From contig CAZNVI010000034.1 of assembly GCA_964576705.1 (NCBI GenBank), positions 1 to 12,042 on the forward strand: DNA of 12,042 nucleotides, in the 5' to 3' direction. Numbering within the stretch: position 1 is the first letter of the stretch; each line of letters opens with the position of its first letter. Position numbers and translations under genes: made by a program. The notes under the pieces were generated by a model. The model saw only the letters and a program-made list of their open reading frames with translations, did not search any database and was not told the origin of the DNA. Source of the DNA: CAYMDS01 sp964576705. Its GTDB lineage: Bacteria > Patescibacteriota > Microgenomatia > Levybacterales > UBA12049. Shown here piece after piece: positions 6,541 through 12,042 of this stretch.

Positions 6541-7314
6541 ATGACTTATATCCAAAGCATCATATTTTCAATCGTCGAAGGGCTTACTGAGTTTTTACCT
6601 GTTTCGTCCACCGGACATTTAATCTTAGTAAGTAAATTACTGGGAGTAGAGCAAACAGAATTTTTAAAAAGTTTTGAGGTAATAATACAATTAGGAGCTA
6701 TCTTAGCCGTAGTTTTTTTATATCGGAATTTACTACTTCATAGTATTGATACTTGGAAAAGGGTTTTAATCGCATTCATACCGACTGGTGCGATAGGATT
6801 CGTGCTTTATAAATTTATTAAACAATTTTTATTAGGAAATGAAGTTATTACAGTATTGGCTCTTTTCATAGGCGGTGTGATATTAATTCTAATCGAATAT
6901 TTAATCAAAGATAAAAAATTTAAAACCACTAAAATTGAAGAAATATCTTTTAGAAGTGCGTTTATGGTAGGTGTCTTTCAGTCAATCTCGATAATCCCGG
7001 GTGTATCCAGAGCTGCATCTACGATAATCGGAGGACTCATACTAGGACTTAATAGAGAAACTGCTGTGTTATTTTCATTTCTTCTTGCCATACCTACTAT
7101 ATTTTCTGCGTCTATTTATGAATTTAGTAAAAGTAGTACATTATTTAGTACATACGAGTACGGCCTACTTATAGTAGGGTTCATTTGCTCTTTTATAGTT
7201 GCTATCTTATCCATAAAATTCTTTGTATCTTTCGTTCAGAGACATACTTTCATACCTTTCGGTATCTATCGAATAGCAGTAGCTATACTTTATTCATTAA
7301 TAATGTTAAGATAA
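6541..7314 (+). CDS. uppP: undecaprenyl-diphosphatase (BacA/UppP family)
   Basis: A 257-residue integral membrane enzyme that removes one phosphate from undecaprenyl pyrophosphate, recycling the lipid carrier for cell-wall synthesis. Motif one is EGLTEFLPVSSTGHLIL near residues 13-29, with the Glu-rich (E/Q)xxxE pair at 13/17 and SSTGH. Motif two is PGVSRAASTIIGG at about 153-165 with the essential Ser-Arg. Several hydrophobic helices follow the family pattern, and the length matches the usual 255-280. ATG 6541 starts just before motif one as in homologues; a TTG at 6523 is less likely because transcription probably starts near 6527. It is divergent from the carboxypeptidase gene, which acts in the same pathway. 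Confidence 0.96.
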   Translation: MTYIQSIIFSIVEGLTEFLPVSSTGHLILVSKLLGVEQTEFLKSFEVIIQLGAILAVVFLYRNLLLHSIDTWKRVLIAFIPTGAIGFVLYKFIKQFLLGNEVITVLALFIGGVILILIEYLIKDKKFKTTKIEEISFRSAFMVGVFQSISIIPGVSRAASTIIGGLILGLNRETAVLFSFLLAIPTIFSASIYEFSKSSTLFSTYEYGLLIVGFICSFIVAILSIKFFVSFVQRHTFIPFGIYRIAVAILYSLIMLR

Positions 7315-7434
7315 TAAACTGCGAACCTGCTTCATTTACTTGGCTTGTTAATATAACCTAATCGTATCGTAGCCTTAAAAATTTTTTTTAAAAATTTTGA
7401 CTTATTTAGTATTAGATTGCATACTTTAATCATA
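7315..7434. other. AT-rich intergenic stretch after uppP
   Basis: No gene is seen. Mixed A and T runs (7377-7398) form a weak self-complementary stretch that might help end uppP transcription, but no proper GC stem with a T tail is present. A candidate second promoter, TTGACT (7397-7402) with CATACT (7420-7425) at 17-base spacing, lies just upstream of the better one at 7435. Confidence 0.4.
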
Positions 7435-7464
7435 TTGACGAGTTCCTACATGATAGTTTATATT
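7435..7464 (+). promoter_or_regulatory. promoter driving the long leader of the first tasA-like gene
   Basis: TTGACG (7435-7440), an 18-base spacer and TATATT (7459-7464) give a start near 7471. The transcript would carry about 300 bases before the ATG at 7771, much longer than the near-leaderless messages elsewhere in this window, and includes the structured segment at 7514-7600. Confidence 0.6.
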
Positions 7465-7513
7465 TAACAAAAGCTAGAACAAACTCTACAATTTTACTCC
7501 GTTACGACTGCCC

Positions 7514-7600
7514 GATAACTGAGTAGAAAATTAATTATCATTGCGATAATACGCCGATTGGTGGATCGTGATGGTAAATAGGTATCAATCCTCAGTTATC
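7514..7600 (+). ncRNA. candidate structured leader RNA (three-way junction)
   Basis: Stem P1 is perfect: GATAACTGAG (7514-7523) with CTCAGTTATC (7591-7600). Inside it P2 is ATTATC/GATAAT (7534-7539, 7545-7550) with a five-base loop. P3 is GATTGGTG/TATCAATC (7556-7563, 7583-7590) with two G-T pairs, stacked directly on P1 without a gap. The layout is that of a small riboswitch or leader RNA, but I match it to no known class. A DNA inverted repeat would also explain P1. It overlaps the 5' part of a possible small reading frame. Confidence 0.4.
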
Positions 7601-7744
7601 CTCATGTTTATGTCTTATTTCTTTAAACGTACGAAATCGTACCTCAGACAAATTCTCGATGCCGCATTTACTCCAACTGATGTAGAAGAACAATTATCGA
7701 AAAATACAAATCTAACTAGTATTTTATTTCATACGCTTTTTTAG
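7571..7744 (+). CDS. possible small protein upstream of the tasA-like gene
   Basis: An open frame of 57 codons from ATG 7571, or 46 from ATG 7604, ends at TAG 7742-7744, 26 bases before the tasA-like ATG. The C-terminal part (FKRTKSYLRQILDAAF, then PTDVEEQLSKNT) has protein-like composition and would make an amphipathic helix. No family, no ribosome-binding site, and the first part overlaps the candidate RNA structure. It could be a leader peptide or a chance frame. Confidence 0.25.
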   Translation: MVNRYQSSVILMFMSYFFKRTKSYLRQILDAAFTPTDVEEQLSKNTNLTSILFHTLF

Positions 7745-7770
7745 AAAAATATTTTTTAATCACTGCCCAT

Positions 7771-9183
7771 ATGATAAATAGAAAAATAGTACTAAGTGTA
7801 GTTTCAATTATTTCAGCAGTTACCGTCCTCGCTGGTGTCACATTCGCCCTCTTTTCAGATACAGAAACAAGTGTAAGTAATGTCCTAGCAGCTGGAGAAG
7901 TAGATCTAGGAATCGACAACCACAGTTACTACAATGGATTGCTTAATCCTGGAACGACTTGGAGAGTGGACTATGATCTTTCTGACACACCACCTCGTCA
8001 ATTCTTTAACTTTCTAGATGTGAAACCGGGTGACTGGGGAGAAGATACCATATCTCTTCATGTCCGAAATAACGACGCATGGGTTTGTGCAGATGCGACA
8101 TTAAGATCAGATGATGATAACGGAATAAACGAACCGGAAGGACTTGATGGAGATACCACAGGGGGAGTCGGACAAGGAGAGCTAGCGAATCTAATTAATT
8201 TCTATTGGTGGGCTGATGATGGTGATAATGTTTTCGAAACTGGTGAGAATTTACTACCTGCAGGTCCTATCGGAAGTCTGGATGTAGATGAAACCGCGAC
8301 TGTAACACTCGCTGATTCACTTACGAATATATGGGGAGATCCAGGACCATTCCCAGGTGACGAAGTACGTCATGTAGCGAAAGCATGGTGTTTCGGAAAT
8401 GCGACCATGACACCATATGCACAAGATGGCGGTAATAAGGGGAGTGGACCTGATGTAAGACCGATACTATGTGACGGATCACAATTAAATAATATTACCC
8501 AAACAGATGGCTTCACTCTCGATATAGCCTTCCGCGCGGTACAATCCCGCCACAATCCAGGCTTCCGATGTGACGGCGTAGAGACCACTCCTACGGTACC
8601 TGTAACGCCTCCCTTAACACCTACCCTTACTCCGACTTTGACACCTACACCACCTCAAGTAGCATGTGGAGTAAATGATGTCCAGTACGCCACTTCATTC
8701 GCAAATAATGACCAAGGATTAAGAAAAGACGGATCAGCAGTACTGGCAAATAGAAGTGTCGAATCGGCAGCATTCGGAGCTCCGCAAACTTCAGGCGCTG
8801 TATCAGATGTCAGCTTTCCTGTAGGCTCTTTCTTCAGTCTAGGATTCCCACTCTCAGGAAATACTACCAGCATAGTCTATGGCTTCTCACAGCCCTTCTT
8901 CCCGAATCCCTCAGGTCCTGATTTACAGGTGTTTGAAGTAACTGGTGGATCATATCCTGATGAAGTATTAAAAGTTGAAGCAGGTCCTACATCAGCGGGA
9001 CCTTGGACTGTGCTCGCTGCTGCTGCAATAAGAGATGAGGATATAGAATTGGGGGCATTACCATCTGCCCAATATGTTCGATTAACAGATGCTAGCATCA
9101 TGGCGAACCCACTATTCCCAAATGATGCCGATGGATACGATCTAGACGCTATAAAGACTTTTTGTAAAGAAGTTATTCAGTAA
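7771..9183 (+). CDS. TasA-like secreted surface protein with C-terminal adhesion-like domain
   Basis: A 470-residue exported protein. The signal helix (about 5-26) ends in FALFSDTETS, the SipW-type signal seen before camelysin/TasA fibre subunits, with maturation expected near residues 27-41. The TasA-like beta domain (about 42-268) includes FFNFLDVKPGDWGEDTISLHV, WWADDGDNV and four Cys (106, 207, 234, 267) also found in the second copy, probably disulphides. A Pro/Thr linker (272-295, repeats of TLTP) leads to a second domain (299-466) with GLRKDGSAVLANRSVESAAFGAP, FFSLGF, GPDLQVFEV and DGYDLDAI, a pattern known from cell-surface proteins with a discoidin-like sandwich. The mature protein should be a surface or fibre component, with the tail domain as the adhesive end. 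No enzyme motif is seen. Base composition is visibly richer in G+C than upstream genes. Confidence 0.88.
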   Translation: MINRKIVLSVVSIISAVTVLAGVTFALFSDTETSVSNVLAAGEVDLGIDNHSYYNGLLNPGTTWRVDYDLSDTPPRQFFNFLDVKPGDWGEDTISLHVRNNDAWVCADATLRSDDDNGINEPEGLDGDTTGGVGQGELANLINFYWWADDGDNVFETGENLLPAGPIGSLDVDETATVTLADSLTNIWGDPGPFPGDEVRHVAKAWCFGNATMTPYAQDGGNKGSGPDVRPILCDGSQLNNITQTDGFTLDIAFRAVQSRHNPGFRCDGVETTPTVPVTPPLTPTLTPTLTPTPPQVACGVNDVQYATSFANNDQGLRKDGSAVLANRSVESAAFGAPQTSGAVSDVSFPVGSFFSLGFPLSGNTTSIVYGFSQPFFPNPSGPDLQVFEVTGGSYPDEVLKVEAGPTSAGPWTVLAAAAIRDEDIELGALPSAQYVRLTDASIMANPLFPNDADGYDLDAIKTFCKEVIQ

Positions 9184-9194
9184 AAACGCATTGT

Positions 9195-9431
9195 GTGTAT
9201 TTATTGAAAAGCTTAAAAGACCATAAATATTACATAGGTCAAACCGATAATTTGCCAAAAAGATTTCTACAACATAACAATGGAGAAGTTAAATCAACAA
9301 AATATCGAAGACCATTTGAACTAATTGGATATGAAGAATATGAATCACGAAATAAAGCAAGATGGATGGAATATAACTTTAAAAACCATAGTGATAAAAA
9401 GAAGAAATTTATTGAAAGATTGACAAAATAA
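9195..9431 (+). CDS. small stand-alone GIY-YIG endonuclease-domain protein
   Basis: A 78-residue GIY-YIG domain: YLLKS, then KYYIGQTDNLPKRFLQHN with the YIG-type motif and Arg23, and the C-terminal KARWMEYNFK carrying the catalytic Glu59, then a Lys-rich tail. Family members such as the YhbQ/UPF0213 type and UvrC N-domains cut DNA. The single-domain length is normal. GTG at 9195 is the only start in the frame, because a stop lies at 9165 and no ATG intervenes. Upstream codons still resemble the family start (CVYLLKS), so little is lost. It begins 11 bases after the first tasA-like gene and sits oddly between two surface-protein genes, perhaps as a mobile or passenger gene. Confidence 0.85.
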   Translation: MYLLKSLKDHKYYIGQTDNLPKRFLQHNNGEVKSTKYRRPFELIGYEEYESRNKARWMEYNFKNHSDKKKKFIERLTK

Positions 9432-9446
9432 ATAGGCATAAGCCCG

Positions 9447-9525
9447 ATGGTAGCGGACCATTACGAAAGTACTTTTTCGAAAGAAGGCCGCCGGCCTAGA
9501 GGGCCTCTGGCCCGGAGGGAGGTGA
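9447..9525 (+). promoter_or_regulatory. GC-rich hairpin leader and strong Shine-Dalgarno of the second tasA-like gene
   Basis: GGAGGTGA (9518-9525) is a full-length Shine-Dalgarno eight bases before ATG 9534, the only canonical one in the window. Upstream are hairpins ATGGT/ACCAT (9447-9451, 9457-9461), CTTTTT/AAGAAG (9472-9486) and a GC-rich hairpin at 9491-9515 (CCGGCC, AGAG / CTCT, GGCC, GG with small bulges) that ends two bases before the site. CCTC at 9504-9507 can also pair with GAGG at 9519-9522, so the leader could switch the site on and off. That switching is inference. Confidence 0.55.
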
Positions 9526-9533
9526 AAACATAA

Positions 9534-10445
9534 ATGACTAAATTTACAAATATTTTAAATACACGGATCTTACTTTCAGCAGCGACTATCTTAGCTGCTA
9601 TGACACTCGTAATCGGTGCGACATTCGCGTTCTTCTCTGATACCGAAACATCTGCAAATAATCAATTCGTAGCAGGTGATATCGATCTACAAATCGATAA
9701 TACAAGCTATGCGTTGGATTTTAATATTCCAGGATTTGTTAATCCTACAGGTGCCTTCGTGGCAAATCCAGCTAATACCTGGACTCAAAAGGATTTAACC
9801 ACCTTGGAAAAATTCTTTAACTTTACTGATCTTAAACCCGGTGATTACGGAGAGGATACTATCTCTGTTCATGTGGGTTCAAATGATGCTTGGGTATGTG
9901 CAGCTGCGCGTATTACAACTGATCAGGATAATTCATGTACTGAACCTGAATTAGCAGACGATGCCACATGCGTAGCTCCAGCTACAAATGGGGAGCTCGA
10001 CAATGCAGTCGAATTCGCATTTTGGGCTGACGATGGCGACAATGTTTTGGAAGTTGATGAAGCTTCCGATATATTCCTTAGTGGCCCATTGAGCGGATTG
10101 GGAACAGCAGGTCAAATAGCTTTAGCTGACTCAGCTGGTTCAATAGTTCCTGGAGAGGGTCCTATACCTGGTGATTCTACATTCTTTATAGGAAAAATAT
10201 GGTGCTTCGGAGATCTTACACCTAATCCAGTTGCCGAAGGAGCAAATACACCTACTCAAGGCACAGGATTTACCTGTAATGGAACGGCCATTAATAACGC
10301 TGCGCAAACAGACAGCGTAGTGGGAGATCTACAATTCTTTGCTGTTCAAGCAAGGAATAATGCTCAGTTTACTTGTGCAAGTTGGAATCCGGTTTGGAAT
10401 ACACCTCCAACACCAACGTTAACACCAGTTCCAACTGGTCTGTAA
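9534..10445 (+). CDS. second TasA-like secreted surface protein, without adhesion domain
   Basis: A 303-residue paralogue of the 7771-9183 product. The signal helix (about 10-33) ends in TFAFFSDTETS, the same SipW-type signal. The TasA-like domain (about 45-285) shares FFNFTDLKPGDYGEDTISVHV, FWADDGDNV, IWCFG and the final FFAVQARNN with the first copy, plus Cys122, 224, 248, 281 and an extra pair 135/146. It ends in a short Pro/Thr tail (TPPTPTLTPVPTGL) just where the first copy continues to its adhesion-like domain. The simplest reading is a bulk fibre subunit, with the longer copy as minor or tip subunit. Strong Shine-Dalgarno and a dedicated leader suggest high expression. It should be processed by the downstream peptidase. 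Confidence 0.88.
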   Translation: MTKFTNILNTRILLSAATILAAMTLVIGATFAFFSDTETSANNQFVAGDIDLQIDNTSYALDFNIPGFVNPTGAFVANPANTWTQKDLTTLEKFFNFTDLKPGDYGEDTISVHVGSNDAWVCAAARITTDQDNSCTEPELADDATCVAPATNGELDNAVEFAFWADDGDNVLEVDEASDIFLSGPLSGLGTAGQIALADSAGSIVPGEGPIPGDSTFFIGKIWCFGDLTPNPVAEGANTPTQGTGFTCNGTAINNAAQTDSVVGDLQFFAVQARNNAQFTCASWNPVWNTPPTPTLTPVPTGL

Positions 10446-10508
10446 TAGTAAAGTAAGTTTCTTTACAAGTTTACGACATCTATAAGTTAACTTGTAGGAT
10501 ATAGACCC

Positions 10509-10578
10509 AAAGGGCGGGGGCATTGTCCTCGGAGCCAGAGGTTCCTCTGGACCGGAGGCCTTAAGGCCTCCGCCCTTT
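10509..10578. repeat. GC-rich multi-hairpin element after the second tasA-like gene
   Basis: Outer arms AAAGGGC (10509-10515) and GCCCTTT (10572-10578) enclose CCAGAG/CTCTGG (10535-10540, 10545-10550) and GGAGGCC/GGCCTCC (10554-10560, 10565-10571, loop TTAA). The middle shares AGAGG, CCTCTGG and CCGGAGG in the same order with the leader at 9498-9518, about 19 of 22 positions. No T tract follows, so it is not a standard intrinsic terminator. A transcribed structured RNA or a small palindromic DNA element are the two options. Confidence 0.6.
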
Positions 10579-10585
10579 ACATAGG

Positions 10586-10725
10586 AAATAAATTCGAATT
10601 TCTAATATCGAATATCTAAATAAAATCAAATGACAAAAATTTAAATTTCTAAAGTTTTTTGAAAATTTTATTACTTAGATTTTGGTATTGTTTCGAATTT
10701 AGTGCTTAGATATTTGGATTTTACA
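10586..10725. repeat. AT-rich imperfect inverted repeat
   Basis: The left part (from AAATTCGAATTTCTAA) matches the reverse complement of the right part (ending TTAGATATTTGGATTT) at roughly two thirds of positions over about 45 bases, around a low-complexity centre near 10645-10670. Such imperfect AT-rich inverted repeats occur between genes in many uncultured bacteria and may be MITE-like. It ends a few bases before the peptidase gene, so it carries or displaces its promoter. I see no clear -35/-10 pair in it. Confidence 0.45.
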
Positions 10726-10729
10726 AAGT

Positions 10730-11986
10730 ATGGGGAAGATAATTAAAGGTTTTAATATTTTTATCGCTATCGCATTAGTTACTTTAGCTTTAGTGGTCGC
10801 TTTCATCGCACTACCCGTCTTCGGTAACCAAGCACTCATCGTCAGATCCGGATCCATGACTCCTACCATAAATGTCGGATCCATCATAGTAGTCCGTCCG
10901 AAAACGAAAATCATCTCACCCATAAATACTACGCCCAGTTACCAGAAAGGCGATATCATCGCATTCCGGTCAGAGAAAAATAGTAATACGATTATCACCC
11001 ACAGAATTACATCTTACGAAATGTTTAATGCCACTGTTTTTTATAAAACTAAAGGAGATGCGAATGAGGAAGAAGATAATTGGACTGTTGATGAGAAACA
11101 AATACTCGGTAAAAGTTTCGTGACTATTCCGCAAGCCGGAAAAGTATTGGCATTCGCGAAATCGAAATACGGCTTTCCTGCGCTTATAATCCTCCCATCT
11201 TTAATAGTGATAATTCTCGAAGCGATAAATATCATTAAAGAATTAAAGAAACATAAAAGAACTACTATTGAAGAAAGTATAGAACCTAAATCATCACCTA
11301 CTTTTTTTATTAATTTCAAACCCTTAAAAGTAATAATCCCCATCTTAGCAGCAGGACTCCTTATACCATTTGCGCTCGCTTTTTATGGCGACACAGAAAC
11401 CTTTTCAGGAAATGTTCTCCAAGCAGCTGCCGTCTTCCCGACGATTTCTATAGCAACAGACGCTACTCCTACAGGAACTCAACCAACACCCACCGGTCAA
11501 ACCTTACCCACAGGCTCCGGATTGGTCATAAACGAAGTATCGCCAGTCGGAACTGCAGCAGCGGAATGGATAGAACTTTTTAATCCTACTGGATCATCGA
11601 TAGATGTAAGTGGATGGACAATTGCTGACGGAAACAATTCAGATATTATCCCATCAACTCCAGTTATCCCAAGCGGTGGTTACGCGGTCATTATTACAAG
11701 CACTAGTATAGTAAATGGTATTCCCGGTTCCGCAGTAATTATACAACTCGATAATTCCCAAATCGGGAGCGGTCTTAATGATACTGGAGATTTTGTAGAA
11801 ATTAGAAACTTATCGAATGCTTCTATCGACAATATTAGCTATGGAAATAATACAACAGCATTTTCATCTCCTCCATCAATACCTGGTGGAGGAAACACAC
11901 TTTCGCGATCTCCAAATGGAATAGACACAAATTTATCGGCTGATTGGATTAATACTTCAGCATCAACCTTAGGCATTAGCAATTAA
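10730..11986 (+). CDS. SipW-type signal peptidase I fused to a TasA-style signal and a lamin-tail domain
   Basis: A 418-residue three-part membrane protein. Part one (1-175) is a signal peptidase of the SipW/ER type: membrane helix 9-31, nucleophile Ser42 in RSGSMTPTI, His91 in ITHRIT replacing the bacterial Lys, KGDANEEED (108-116) with the expected acidic residue, and a second helix 149-169. Part two is a Lys-rich loop and a third helix (199-219) ending in FALAFYGDTETFSGNVLQA, the same signal as in the two TasA-like proteins (FSDTET). Part three is a Thr/Pro linker (245-262) and a lamin-tail domain beginning LVINEVSP, AEWIELFNP and VSGWTIAD (264-418). So the enzyme carries its own probable substrate. 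Cleavage near 219-232 would release the lamin-tail half outside. It presumably also matures the TasA-like proteins. ATG at 10730; the next gene starts one base after its stop. Confidence 0.88.
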   Translation: MGKIIKGFNIFIAIALVTLALVVAFIALPVFGNQALIVRSGSMTPTINVGSIIVVRPKTKIISPINTTPSYQKGDIIAFRSEKNSNTIITHRITSYEMFNATVFYKTKGDANEEEDNWTVDEKQILGKSFVTIPQAGKVLAFAKSKYGFPALIILPSLIVIILEAINIIKELKKHKRTTIEESIEPKSSPTFFINFKPLKVIIPILAAGLLIPFALAFYGDTETFSGNVLQAAAVFPTISIATDATPTGTQPTPTGQTLPTGSGLVINEVSPVGTAAAEWIELFNPTGSSIDVSGWTIADGNNSDIIPSTPVIPSGGYAVIITSTSIVNGIPGSAVIIQLDNSQIGSGLNDTGDFVEIRNLSNASIDNISYGNNTTAFSSPPSIPGGGNTLSRSPNGIDTNLSADWINTSASTLGISN

Positions 11987-11987
11987 C

Positions 11988-12042
11988 ATGAAAAAAAGAG
12001 TAATTAGAATTATTATTTCACTTTTAGTAATAACAGCAGCTT
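11988..12042 (+). CDS. start of a secreted or membrane protein, cut by the window end
   Basis: ATG follows the peptidase stop by one base. The 18 visible residues (MKKRVIRIIISLLVITAA) are a basic start plus hydrophobic core, typical of a signal peptide or anchor. Tight spacing means it belongs to the peptidase operon and is probably another envelope protein of the same system. Nothing further can be said. Confidence 0.7.
   Translation, partial: MKKRVIRIIISLLVITAA

Noticed and set aside
7514..7540. Hammerhead ribozyme core (CTGA...GAAA)
   Set aside because: The conserved core bases and the three-helix order around a cleavage site are missing.
8370..9101. Minus-strand frames inside the first tasA-like gene
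   Set aside because: They lie opposite a well-supported gene, show no family features and arise from its codon pattern.
9420..9448. Promoter for the second tasA-like gene from TTGACA at 9420
   Set aside because: No -10-like sequence lies 16-18 bases downstream (CCCGAT), so it is probably part of the GIY-YIG coding end only.
9441..9525. Resemblance of short pieces (GGTAGCGG, CCGGCCTA) to the cyclic-di-GMP-I riboswitch
   Set aside because: The pieces are in the wrong order and the receptor-loop layout and helix pairing of that class cannot be drawn.
10509..10578. Intrinsic terminator
   Set aside because: There are strong stems but the 3' side continues TACATAGG without a run of T, so the standard rule is not met.
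11041..11343. Minus-strand 100-codon frame inside the peptidase fusion
   Set aside because: It is opposite the conserved peptidase region and lacks any recognisable motif or promoter.

Overview
The window looks like a chromosomal segment of a small-genome, AT-rich bacterium, most likely a member of the Candidate Phyla Radiation (Patescibacteria), possibly the Microgenomates branch. That placement is inference. It rests on the near absence of Shine-Dalgarno sites, -10 boxes placed almost on the start codons, SipW-type peptidase with TasA-like surface proteins, a lamin-tail domain, stand-alone GIY-YIG and HNH genes, and tRNAs without encoded CCA. UGA behaves as an ordinary stop.

Region 1 (1-2670): tRNA-Gly(TCC) on the minus strand, then three plus-strand genes for envelope-type proteins. 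These are a basic-tailed multi-helix membrane protein with repeated D/N-P-x-P motifs, a membrane-anchored protein with a CHAP/NlpC-like amidase look, and a small single-pass protein that probably belongs with it.

Region 2 (2670-5511): an accessory stretch. A small HNH-type gene is split by a frameshift in a run of seven T. Next come tRNA-Pro(TGG) and tRNA-Leu(TAA). The 5' end of tRNA-Leu is duplicated 162 bp away, and the intervening segment contains a foldable stretch that resembles the 3' end of the dacA-like gene. A tandem pair of CYTH (triphosphate tunnel) genes follows, the second frameshifted in a run of six A. An unrecognised gene lies between them, behind a perfect consensus promoter decorated with two palindromes.

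Region 3 (5515-7314): two divergent cell-wall genes, a D-Ala-D-Ala carboxypeptidase and undecaprenyl-diphosphatase UppP, sharing a 60-bp promoter region.

Region 4 (7315-12042): a surface-protein locus. A promoter and a long leader with a possible three-way-junction RNA precede a TasA-like protein carrying a C-terminal adhesion-like domain. Then come a small GIY-YIG gene and a second TasA-like gene, which has the only canonical Shine-Dalgarno in the window behind a GC-rich hairpin leader. A related GC-rich structured element and an AT-rich inverted repeat follow. The locus continues with a SipW-type signal peptidase fused to its own TasA-style cleavage signal and a lamin-tail domain, and the start of another secreted protein. 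The expected logic is that the peptidase matures the TasA-like subunits, and perhaps its own C-terminal half, at the shared F/Y-[SG]-DTET signal to build a surface fibre or adhesin layer. The fused peptidase, together with the GC-rich RNA elements around the second tasA-like gene, is the best candidate for something undescribed here.
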